A DNA stretch of 64,000 bases from an uncultured bacterium (GTDB lineage Bacteria > Myxococcota_A > Polyangia > Polyangiales > Houyiibacteriaceae). Shown here piece after piece: positions 15,583 to 23,341 of this stretch; position 1 is the first letter of the stretch; the number at the start of each line of letters is the position of its first letter. The position numbers and the translations under genes were made by a program. The stretch lies in NCBI GenBank assembly GCA_938024995.1, contig CALJDU010000058.1, positions 1 through 64,000 of the forward strand, in the 5' to 3' direction. The notes under the pieces are model-generated. The model saw nothing but the letters and a program-made list of their open reading frames with translations, did no database searches and was not told the origin of the DNA.

Positions 15583-16964
15583 CGCACCTTCCCGAGAACG
15601 ACGTACCAGTAACCCGGAGCGTAAGGCAGCACCGCTTGCACCTCGTAGTGTTCGCGAACCCATGGGAGCTGCGCCACGTGTCGCTCCACGGGGTAACCCA
15701 AGAGCGTCATGAGCTGCTTCCCCTCGACGGTCGGCGGCGCCGCAGCGTGCAACACGATCATGTCGGGGTCGCGCCGGATCAGGAACGACTCGGGGATCTC
15801 CTTACTGAGGTGCCCCCCGGGGAACGCCGCGACCTCGGGATCCGTCACGCCGCCGAGGTCGACGACGCGGACGCCGCTCGCGTAGCTCAGGAACCCGACA
15901 TCGACGAGCGCGACGGTGCCGGACATGCGAGCGGCGAGAGCGCGTCCTTCGATCTCGCGCGAGTCTTCCGCGTTCGCGACCGACGGCGCCATCGCCACCC
16001 CGTTCAGGATCGGGAGCGCCAACATGACGACGAGCGCGACGACCCGCACCGCCGCGTGACGTATCGCGAACCATCCAAGCATCGCGAGCCAGGCGTAGAG
16101 CGGCAGCGCGGGGACGAGCAAACGAAACCCAGGCATCCAGCAGCCACCGGCTAAGACGACCGAGCCGAGGTAAACCGCGAGCACGAGCCCGATCCGGCGC
16201 GCTCCGGGCGCCGCTCGAACGCAGCTCCAGATCGCCAAAAGCGCGCCAAGGACCCCGGTGTGGACGAGGACGCCGCGCAGCAGGTAGCCCGCGCCGGAGA
16301 GCACGCTCGCCGGCTTGGCTTGAACACTGATCGGCAGCACCGAATCAAACATCACGAACCGAAACGCGACGACCGCGACCGCCCCGGCGATGACGACGAC
16401 GTACGGGCCCACTTCTCGCGCGCTTCGCGGTCGACCCGCCAGGAGCACCACTGCGCACCCGCCCGCCGGTACCGCTTCCGGTCGCAGAAAGAAAAGGAGG
16501 CCAGTGATAACAGCCCCCAACCACGCGAGCCGCGCGTCTTTCTTCTCTCGCGCGACCGCCCAGGCGAGCGCGGTGATCGCGAGCGTGGCCGCGCCAGTCG
16601 CGAGCCCGGCGACCGCCCAGACCGCGAGGGTCGGCTGCGCCACCAAGAGCAGCGCGAGGAGCCAGCGCGCGCGGTCGCCATCCTGCGCCCGGAGGACCAG
16701 CGCAAGCGCCAGGAGCGTCAGCACGAGGCCCGTGATCTTTTGCGCGAGGATCGTCTTCCCCATCGACGCGCCGACGAGGGCCGGGATCAACCAGAGCGGG
16801 CCGGTCACGCCGTCGGCAGGCGCCCCGGGGTTCATCCCGTAGCCCTCCCCGGCGCTCACGTTCTCCGCGAACCGCGCGATGACATAGGCGTCGTCGATCG
16901 TAAATCCCCACGCCCAGGTCGCGAGCGCGCTGAGCGCGAGAACGGCGGCGGCGAGAGGGAGCAC
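15579..16964 (-). CDS. GT-C type membrane glycosyltransferase (paralogue 1)
   Basis: This 461-residue multispanning protein is a close paralogue of its downstream neighbour: it has FTIDDAYVIARFAENV, GYGMNPGAPADG and VTGPLWLIPAL at the same places, and both share the C-terminal block VVDLGGVTDPEVAAFPG (VVDLGGVTDPVV... in the other, as IVDLGGVTDPVVA). The family resemblance is to GT-C enzymes that use lipid-linked sugars and work on the periplasmic side. The assigned start is a GTG at 16964. It is the first gene of a two-gene operon and its stop overlaps the start of the second gene by four bases. Confidence 0.82.
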   Translation of the reverse strand: MLPLAAAVLALSALATWAWGFTIDDAYVIARFAENVSAGEGYGMNPGAPADGVTGPLWLIPALVGASMGKTILAQKITGLVLTLLALALVLRAQDGDRARWLLALLLVAQPTLAVWAVAGLATGAATLAITALAWAVAREKKDARLAWLGAVITGLLFFLRPEAVPAGGCAVVLLAGRPRSAREVGPYVVVIAGAVAVVAFRFVMFDSVLPISVQAKPASVLSGAGYLLRGVLVHTGVLGALLAIWSCVRAAPGARRIGLVLAVYLGSVVLAGGCWMPGFRLLVPALPLYAWLAMLGWFAIRHAAVRVVALVVMLALPILNGVAMAPSVANAEDSREIEGRALAARMSGTVALVDVGFLSYASGVRVVDLGGVTDPEVAAFPGGHLSKEIPESFLIRRDPDMIVLHAAAPPTVEGKQLMTLLGYPVERHVAQLPWVREHYEVQAVLPYAPGYWYVVLGKVR

Positions 16965-17029
16965 GGCGGCATAGTACAGACAGCGAGCGCGCGCGTGGTG
17001 GATTCAGGTGGTGCTGATAGGGTCTGAGC

Positions 17030-18733
17030 GTGACCGCGACCGCGAGCTTTATGAAGGCGCTCTTCCACGGCGTCATCGTGGAAGAGTCTCTGCTGCCCTT
17101 TCCCGAGACGTCTCCCCACGCACGCGAAGATGTCCTGTCGGTCCTCAGCGAGGTCGACGCGCTCTTTGAAGGGCGGGACCCCGCGGAGACCGACCGCGCC
17201 GCTGCGCTAGACCCCGCCCTGATCGATCGCCTCTCCCAAGCGCGCCTCTTTGGCCTGGTCGTCCCGCGCGCCTACGGAGGGCTCGGCCTCCCCCTCGGCG
17301 GCGCGACCCGCGTCCTGGCCGAGGTGGCCAAGAGGGACGCGGCGGTCGGGTTTTCGGTCGGCGCGCACGGAGTGCTCGGCACGCTCGCGGTCACCAAGCA
17401 CGGAACGAGCGCGCAACGAGAGCGTCACCTCCCCGCCCTCGCGCGCGGTGAACGCTTCGCCTCCTTCGCGCTCGCTGAGCCTCACACTGGGAGCGACGCG
17501 AGCGCCTTCTCGACCTTCGCGACCGCGAGCGAGCGCGGGTACACCTTGGAGGGGCGCAAGGCGTGGGTGACCGGTGGGGATAGCGCGGACCTCTTCACCG
17601 TCTTCGCGCGCACGCAGCGTGAAGGGAAGCCGAAGATCACGGCGTTCCTGCTTGACCGGCGCGCGGGGCTCTCGACGACGGGCGAGATCCGCACCCTCGG
17701 CGTGCGCGCGGTCGCGACCACCACGCTCGACCTCGCCGGCGTCAGCGCCCTGAAGACAGACGTCCTGGGCCAGCCGGGGCGCGGGTTCCAGGTGGCGGTC
17801 GAGACGATGAGCGCGGCGCAGCTCACCCACGCCGCTTGGGCGCTCGGCGGCGCCCGCGCGGTGCTGTCCCTCGCCCTCGCCCGCGTTGATGAGCGTCGCG
17901 CCTTCGGACGCGTGATCGGCGAGCTCGGGATGATCAAAGAAAAGATCGCTTCGATGACGTGCGCGGTCTACGCGCTCGAGTCCGTCATCGGGTTCACCGC
18001 GGGACGCGTCGACCTGGGTGCCGACGCCGCTCTTGAGAGCGCCATCAGCAAGGTCCTCGCGACCGAGACGTACTCGTTCATCGCGAGCGAAGCGATGCAG
18101 ATCGCGGGTAGCGCGGGGCTTCTCGTGGACCTTCCCTATGAGCGGCACCTCCGCGACGCCCGCGCCGGGCTCTCCTACCTCGGAACGAACGAGACCCTGC
18201 GCGCGTTCATCGCCCTCGCCGGCTTGCAAGGCCCCGGGCAAGGCGTTGACAAGGTCGCGCGCGCGATCCGGGAGCCGATCAAGGGCTTCGGCGTGTTGAG
18301 CGACTTCGCGTTGGCGCGTGCACGGGCGGTCTTGGGTCGCGAGCGTCTCGACAAGCTCCACCCCGCGTTGTCACGTGACGCGGTGGTCTTCGAGGAATGC
18401 GTCGCGCTGCTGGCCCGGGAGAGCGAACGCGTCCTTCGCAAACACGGAACCAACATCGCGGAGATGCAGTTCGTCCAACGGCGGGTCGCAGACGTCGCGA
18501 TCGATCTCTTGGTGCTCGCGAGCACGCTCTCGCGAACAAACCTCGCGATTGAGCGACGCGGAGAAGAAGGCGCCCGCCGCGAGCTGGAGCTGTGTCGCGG
18601 CGTGACGGCCCTCGCGCGGCGTCGCCTCCGCGCGCGTCTCGACGACATGGAGCGCGATGAGGATGAGCTCCTCAAGTCGATCGCCGACCGCGCACGGCAA
18701 CAAGGGATCAAGCCTCATGACATGGCGCTGTGA
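17030..18733 (+). CDS. Acyl-CoA dehydrogenase of the VLCAD/ACAD9 type, catalytic Glu replaced by Leu
   Basis: The 567-residue protein has the full acyl-CoA dehydrogenase fold (N-terminal helices, middle beta domain with FALAEPHTGSDASAF, C-terminal helical domain with RRAFGRVIGELGMIKEKIA) plus a C-terminal extension of about 160 residues, as in VLCAD/ACAD9-type enzymes. The position that carries the catalytic base in MCAD/VLCAD (Glu in YEGTN or FEGTN) reads SYLGTNE, so residue 384 is Leu. Either the base is supplied elsewhere, as in isovaleryl-CoA or long-chain enzymes, or the protein is not a normal dehydrogenase. Start is GTG at 17030; an ATG at 17051 is possible. Its TGA overlaps the next gene's GTG. 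Confidence 0.9.
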   Translation: MTATASFMKALFHGVIVEESLLPFPETSPHAREDVLSVLSEVDALFEGRDPAETDRAAALDPALIDRLSQARLFGLVVPRAYGGLGLPLGGATRVLAEVAKRDAAVGFSVGAHGVLGTLAVTKHGTSAQRERHLPALARGERFASFALAEPHTGSDASAFSTFATASERGYTLEGRKAWVTGGDSADLFTVFARTQREGKPKITAFLLDRRAGLSTTGEIRTLGVRAVATTTLDLAGVSALKTDVLGQPGRGFQVAVETMSAAQLTHAAWALGGARAVLSLALARVDERRAFGRVIGELGMIKEKIASMTCAVYALESVIGFTAGRVDLGADAALESAISKVLATETYSFIASEAMQIAGSAGLLVDLPYERHLRDARAGLSYLGTNETLRAFIALAGLQGPGQGVDKVARAIREPIKGFGVLSDFALARARAVLGRERLDKLHPALSRDAVVFEECVALLARESERVLRKHGTNIAEMQFVQRRVADVAIDLLVLASTLSRTNLAIERRGEEGARRELELCRGVTALARRRLRARLDDMERDEDELLKSIADRARQQGIKPHDMAL

Positions 18734-19134
18734 TCACGCGCGTGTTCGTCGTTGTCCTGTTCTTGCTCGTCGGTTGCGACGAGTTCGGCAACCCCAAAAG
18801 CGCGGCCGAGACCTCTCCAACGCGCTGGGCGCAAGGCGGCGTCGAGACCGTGACCGAGAGCGTGTCAGTGCCCAGCGCGCTCGCCGAACGTCTGCTCCTC
18901 GGCCTCGACCGACCGCTGGACCACACCGACACCACGGCGTCCAACACGGGCGTCGTCACACGGGTCGGCGTGATGGTTCCGCAAGGCGCTCCGCGAATCC
19001 TCGCGACACACTTCGAGCTCCGCGACGGCGCCACCATCGAGCGTCGCTGGCGCGCGCCGGACCATCCCCCGCCGTACATCGCGGTCTTCTCGCTCCCCGA
19101 CGCCCCACGCGCCGCGTTCACCCGCGCCCGCTAA
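18730..19134 (+). CDS. Small lipoprotein, unknown function
   Basis: This 134-residue product has a short hydrophobic leader ending in LLVGC, a good lipobox, followed by a globular part without recognised motifs. Its GTG start overlaps the stop of the acyl-CoA dehydrogenase gene (GTGA), so the two are translationally coupled. The 3' end overlaps by 4 bp the convergent nucleotidyltransferase gene. Confidence 0.75.
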   Translation: MITRVFVVVLFLLVGCDEFGNPKSAAETSPTRWAQGGVETVTESVSVPSALAERLLLGLDRPLDHTDTTASNTGVVTRVGVMVPQGAPRILATHFELRDGATIERRWRAPDHPPPYIAVFSLPDAPRAAFTRAR

Positions 19135-20003
19135 AGAGAGACCACGCTGTTTGCGCTCACGATCGCGTCCTTGAGCGGCTCCGACACGTGCGCGCCGTCC
19201 CAGATGACGCAGCGCTCGATCGGGGCGCTCACTTCGGCTCCGTCGCCGACGACACAACCCGTGAACCCGCGCGTGAGTTCGGCGCGGTCGATTCCGGGCC
19301 AGGTCAGCGCGCCGCTCGCGAAGTCGAGGTTCGCCTGCAGGTATGCGCGCGGCGTCCCGAGATCCCGCCACGGAGACAGATCGACGAACGCGGCCACGAC
19401 CTCGCCCTCGTCGATCCACTTTCGGTACGCGCGCTGGACGATGCAGCCCGATAGCGGGAGGTCAGCCCGAGCCCGCGGACTCAAAACGTGCACACCGGTG
19501 AACATGTAGTCGTCGAGACCCGCGACCGGAGCGCCGAGCAGGCGGCGGACGCGACCTTCGGAGTCGACCCCGAGCGACCCGAAGCGCGCGGCGTCGGGAT
19601 CGGGACGCAAGATCATGGTGGCGATCGCGTCATGGGCCTGATGAACAGCCAGCGCGGCTTGGTAGTTGGGCGCAAAGACGATGTCGGAGTTGGTTACAAA
19701 AACCGGCTCCCCGTCGTCTCGCTGCCACATGTTCCGGACCCCACCACCGGTCCCGAGGAGCTCCGCCTCGAAGATCACATCCATACCGAGCCCCGCGGGG
19801 AGCACTTTTTCCAAACGAGGGGTCAACTGTGCCGCGAGATAATGAGCGTTCAACGTCGCGTGCGAGATCCCCGATCGCGCCAGATGGTCGAGGGCAAACC
19901 AGGCCAAAGGGCGGTTCGCGACGGGCACCGTCGGCTTCGGGCGTTCCTGAGTGAGAGGAGAAAGCCGTGACCCGAGCCCGGCGGACAGAACGAATGCGCG
20001 CAC
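19131..20003 (-). CDS. NDP-sugar pyrophosphorylase (sugar-phosphate nucleotidyltransferase)
   Basis: The 290-residue protein opens with the nucleotidyltransferase signature AFVLSAGLGSRLSPLT and RPKPTVPVANRPL, and later has ELLGTGGGVRN, VTNSDIVF and a short C-terminal left-handed beta-helix-like part (GCVVGDGAEVSAPIERCVIWDGAHV). Enzymes of this group make NDP-sugars from sugar 1-phosphates (GDP-mannose or dTDP/UDP-glucose types); the precise nucleotide and sugar are not assigned. The GTG at 20003 is chosen because the signature begins there; upstream codons lie in the divergent intergenic region. It faces away from ugd and marks the left edge of the polysaccharide locus. Confidence 0.88.
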   Translation of the reverse strand: MRAFVLSAGLGSRLSPLTQERPKPTVPVANRPLAWFALDHLARSGISHATLNAHYLAAQLTPRLEKVLPAGLGMDVIFEAELLGTGGGVRNMWQRDDGEPVFVTNSDIVFAPNYQAALAVHQAHDAIATMILRPDPDAARFGSLGVDSEGRVRRLLGAPVAGLDDYMFTGVHVLSPRARADLPLSGCIVQRAYRKWIDEGEVVAAFVDLSPWRDLGTPRAYLQANLDFASGALTWPGIDRAELTRGFTGCVVGDGAEVSAPIERCVIWDGAHVSEPLKDAIVSANSVVSL

Positions 20004-20172
20004 TCGTGCAACGTACCGTGAAGAGCGTGCACAACCGTGTTTTCGACCCAGGCAGGTGGTTTTCCACCACAAAGCCGCCACCGATGAGGGTGGTGCGGAT
20101 CGAGCGCACATGCCCGTTTGCAGAACGAGTGCTGCGCGGCTATGTCCCCAGCACGAAAAGGCAGGAGATTAC

Positions 20173-21483
20173 GTGAAAATCTGCATGGTCGGGACTGGTT
20201 ACGTGGGACTCGTGAGCGGCGTTGGGTTCGCCGAAACGGGAAATCATGTCGTATGCGCCGACATCGACGCTGAGAAGATTGCGCGGCTCCGAGCCGGCGA
20301 GATTCCTATTTTTGAGCCTGGGCTCGACGAGCTCGTGGAGCGCAACGTCGCGGCTGGACGGCTGACGTTCAGCAACGATGTGCCCGCATCGATCGCGGAG
20401 GCGCAAGCCATCTTCGTCGCTGTCGGCACGCCGACCCGCGGGATGGGCGGAGCGGACCTAACGGCGGTGGACGCGGTCGCGCAAGCGGTCGCCGAGCACG
20501 TCGGCCGTGAGTGCGTCCTGGTGCTGAAGAGCACGGTTCCCGTTGGCACCAATCCGCGAGTGCGCCGCATTGTGGAAGGCGCGCCGCACCCGATTCACGT
20601 CGTGAGCAATCCGGAGTTCCTCAAAGAGGGCGACGCGATCCGCGACTTCATGCGTCCCGACCGCATCGTCATCGGCCTGAGTGAAGGCGATGAGTTCGCG
20701 CGGAACATCATGGAGCGGCTCTACCACCCCGTGACGCTCAACAAGGACCGCATCGTGTGGATGGATCCCGCCAGCGCGGAGCTCACCAAGTACGTCGCCA
20801 ACACCATGCTCGCGATGCGTATCTCGTTCATGAACGAGGTCGCCGCCCTCTGTGAGAAGGTCGGCGCGGACGTCCACAACGTGCGTCACGGCGTCGGCAG
20901 CGACACGCGCATCGGCAGCAAGTTCTTGTACGCGGGTCCCGGCTACGGCGGCTCGTGTTTCCCGAAGGACGTCAAAGCGCTCGTTCACACCGCGCGCGAG
21001 CACGGTCTCGAGCTCGAGCTCCCGGGCGCGACCGACCGCGTCAACGATCGTCAGAAGGGCGTGCTTATGCGGAAGCTCCGCAAGGAGCTCGGGACGGATC
21101 TCCGCGGCCGACGCATCGGCGTCTGGGGCGTGTCGTTCAAGCCGCGCACCGACGACATTCGTGAGTCCGCCTCGATCGCGTTGATCGACGATTTGGTGAG
21201 CGATGGCGCGATCGTCCTGGCTCACGACCCGGAGGCGGTCGAGAACGCCAAGGCGCGCTTCGGCGATCGCGTTCAGTTCGTCGACGAGCAGTACGACGTC
21301 GCGAAGGACGCCGAGGCGCTCGTCTTGGTGACCGAGTGGCGCCAGTACCAAAACCCCGACTTCGACAAGCTGAAGTCCATCATGGCCACCCCCTTCCTGC
21401 TCGACGGCCGGAACATTTGGTCGGGCTACGGTCTCCGCGGAATGGGTTTCACCTATGAAGGCGTTGGGGTACGAGGCAGCTGA
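20173..21483 (+). CDS. ugd: UDP-glucose 6-dehydrogenase
   Basis: The 436-residue enzyme oxidises UDP-glucose to UDP-glucuronate with two NAD+. It has the N-terminal Rossmann motif GTGYVGLVSG, the acid-rich FEPGLDELV, LKSTVPVGT, NPEFLKEGDAI, the Lys-containing AELTKYVANTMLAM, the catalytic Cys loop GYGGSCFPKD, and a C-terminal NAD/UDP domain with SFKPRTDDIRES. The GTG start at 20173 is fixed by AGGAG at 20163-20167 and by alignment of the first beta strand; the frame stays open further upstream. Its TGA overlaps the next ATG (TGATG). It supplies uronic acid for the polysaccharide made by the neighbouring genes. Confidence 0.95.
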   Translation: MKICMVGTGYVGLVSGVGFAETGNHVVCADIDAEKIARLRAGEIPIFEPGLDELVERNVAAGRLTFSNDVPASIAEAQAIFVAVGTPTRGMGGADLTAVDAVAQAVAEHVGRECVLVLKSTVPVGTNPRVRRIVEGAPHPIHVVSNPEFLKEGDAIRDFMRPDRIVIGLSEGDEFARNIMERLYHPVTLNKDRIVWMDPASAELTKYVANTMLAMRISFMNEVAALCEKVGADVHNVRHGVGSDTRIGSKFLYAGPGYGGSCFPKDVKALVHTAREHGLELELPGATDRVNDRQKGVLMRKLRKELGTDLRGRRIGVWGVSFKPRTDDIRESASIALIDDLVSDGAIVLAHDPEAVENAKARFGDRVQFVDEQYDVAKDAEALVLVTEWRQYQNPDFDKLKSIMATPFLLDGRNIWSGYGLRGMGFTYEGVGVRGS

Positions 21484-22445
21484 TGACCGACATCTATCAA
21501 GCGCACCCTCGGGTCACCGATCAGTTCCAAGGCAAGACCGTGGTCGTGACCGGCGGCGCGGGCTTCATCGGGAGCCATCTCAGCGACGCCCTGCTCTCGC
21601 TTGGCGCGACCGTGCGCGTGTTGGATGACCTCTCTGCAGGCTCGCGCGACAACCTCGATCCGAGGGTGGAGCTCGTCGTCGGCGACATACGCGATGTGTC
21701 CGTGTGCCGGAACGTCATCTCCGGCGCGGATGTGGTTTTCCATCAAGCCGCCGTGGGCTCTGTTCCGCGTTCGGTCAAAGAGCCGGAGCTCACGCTGTCG
21801 GTCAACGTCGCGGGCACGACCAACATCTTCGTCGCCGCGCGCGACGCCGGCACCAAGCGCGTCGTCTATGCCTCCTCGTCGAGCGTGTACGGCGACAGCG
21901 CCGCCCTCCCCAAGAAGGAAGGCGAAGAAGGCGACCCGCTCTCGCCCTACGCGCTCTCGAAGTGGATGAATGAGGAGCTCGCCTCCACGTTCACGCGCTG
22001 CTTTCCGGAGATGAGCTTCGTCGGCCTGCGCTACTTCAACGTCTACGGACCGCGACAGTCCCCGACCGGCCCGTACGCGGCGGTGATCCCGAAGTTCTTT
22101 GAAGCATGTGACCTCAAGCGCGGCGTGACGATCAACGGAGACGGCGGTCAATCGCGCGACTTCACGTTCGTCGGCGACGCCGTCCAAGCGAACCTCCTCG
22201 CCGCGGTCGCTGAGCTGCCGGCCACCAACCGCGCCTACAACATCGGCGCTGGCGCGGTGACCACCGTCAACGAGCTCGCCGAGCAGATCTGTACGCTCAC
22301 CGGAAACACCGAGCCGCCGACGTTCACCGAGCTTCGCCCCGGTGACGTGCGGGCGTCGCTCGCCGACATCACGGCGGCGCGTGACCTTCTGGGCTACGCG
22401 CCGCGTACCGAGCTCGCGCACGGCCTCGATCTCACGCGAGGATAG
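21483..22445 (+). CDS. NAD-dependent sugar-nucleotide 4-epimerase (WbpP/Gne-like SDR)
   Basis: The 320-residue protein is an extended short-chain dehydrogenase: Gly-rich VVVTGGAGFIGSHL, catalytic Ser region YASSSSVYGDS, and the Tyr-Lys pair in PYALSKWMNEEL. RYFNVYGPRQSPTGPYAAVIP and GDGGQSRDFTFVGDAVQAN fit UDP-GlcNAc(A)/UDP-galactose/uronic acid 4-epimerases of the WbpP or Gne type. It follows ugd with a one-base overlap, so it may act on the UDP-glucuronate product or on UDP-GlcNAc. Substrate cannot be set from motifs alone. Confidence 0.9.
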   Translation: MTDIYQAHPRVTDQFQGKTVVVTGGAGFIGSHLSDALLSLGATVRVLDDLSAGSRDNLDPRVELVVGDIRDVSVCRNVISGADVVFHQAAVGSVPRSVKEPELTLSVNVAGTTNIFVAARDAGTKRVVYASSSSVYGDSAALPKKEGEEGDPLSPYALSKWMNEELASTFTRCFPEMSFVGLRYFNVYGPRQSPTGPYAAVIPKFFEACDLKRGVTINGDGGQSRDFTFVGDAVQANLLAAVAELPATNRAYNIGAGAVTTVNELAEQICTLTGNTEPPTFTELRPGDVRASLADITAARDLLGYAPRTELAHGLDLTRG

Positions 22446-22452
22446 CGCGCCC

Positions 22453-23340
22453 ATGTCGACCGTTTCGATCATGATCCCCGCGTATAACGCGGCCCACAGC
22501 CTCCCCATGGTGATCGCGTCGCTCCGCGCGCAGACCCATGATGATTGGGAAGCGGTCATCGTCGACGACGGCTCGACCGATCACACCTGGGATGTCCTGA
22601 ACGGTTTTAGCGAACCGCGTTTGGTTCTTCATCGCTTTACGGAGAACCGGGGCCGCGGCGTCGCGCGTCAGAAGTGCCTCGAGCTCGCCGAGGGCGAGTT
22701 CCTCGCGATGATCGACGCCGACGATTGGATCTACCCAAAGAAGCTCGAGCACCAGATCGCGCTCCTCCGCGCGGAGCCCAGCGTCGACGCGGTCAGCAAC
22801 GCCTCCGCGATCACCGATGGCGTCGACTGCGTTGGGCTGAGCCGGCACGGGCTCCCGCCGGACGAGGACTTCATCGTCGGCACCTTCGACAACCTCGGCC
22901 CGCCGCCGCTCCCCTTCCCGCCCGCGATGCTCCGGATGAGCGCCGCCAAGCGCGCGACCTTCAATCCGGAGTTTCGCCGCTCGCAGGACTCGGACTACAT
23001 GATCAAGGTGCTCCTCGGGCGGCGCTACGCCGTCAGCGGTGAGGTGGTCTACGCCTACTCGCAGGCGGACGCGGCGTCGCTCAAGAAGACGCTCGAGGGC
23101 TACTCGTTCCGGATGCGCTGCTACCTGCAGTACCGCCACGTCTACCCGCTCACGGTCGCGCGTCACGTGGCGCTCACCGCGGCCAAGATGGCGACCTATC
23201 GGGCGTTCGGCACGGTCGGCCTGGAGGAGCGCCTCATCGAGCGCCGCTGGGGACCCGCGGACGACGCGACCCACACCGGATACCGCGCGGCCAAGCGAGC
23301 CGTCGAGACGTTCCTCTCTCCTTCGGTCCCTGCCGAGTAG
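22453..23340 (+). CDS. GT2-family glycosyltransferase
   Basis: This 295-residue protein has a GT-A fold: VSIMIPAYNAAHSL at the N-terminus, the UDP-binding VIVDDGSTDHT, and the DxD-like IDADDWIYP near residue 95, all characteristic of family GT2. The C-terminal third is Arg-rich and helical without membrane spans, suggesting a cytoplasmic or peripheral enzyme. The ATG at 22453 is used because the first strand begins there. It lies 7 bp after the epimerase and ends two bases before the next assigned GTG. It most likely adds one sugar to the lipid-linked repeat unit. Confidence 0.9.
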   Translation: MSTVSIMIPAYNAAHSLPMVIASLRAQTHDDWEAVIVDDGSTDHTWDVLNGFSEPRLVLHRFTENRGRGVARQKCLELAEGEFLAMIDADDWIYPKKLEHQIALLRAEPSVDAVSNASAITDGVDCVGLSRHGLPPDEDFIVGTFDNLGPPPLPFPPAMLRMSAAKRATFNPEFRRSQDSDYMIKVLLGRRYAVSGEVVYAYSQADAASLKKTLEGYSFRMRCYLQYRHVYPLTVARHVALTAAKMATYRAFGTVGLEERLIERRWGPADDATHTGYRAAKRAVETFLSPSVPAE

Positions 23341-23341
23341 C

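Noticed and set aside
19951..20172. Upstream extension of ugd
   Set aside because: The Rossmann fold starts at the GTG at 20173, which has a ribosome-binding site; the extension overlaps the divergent gene start and has no homologous look.
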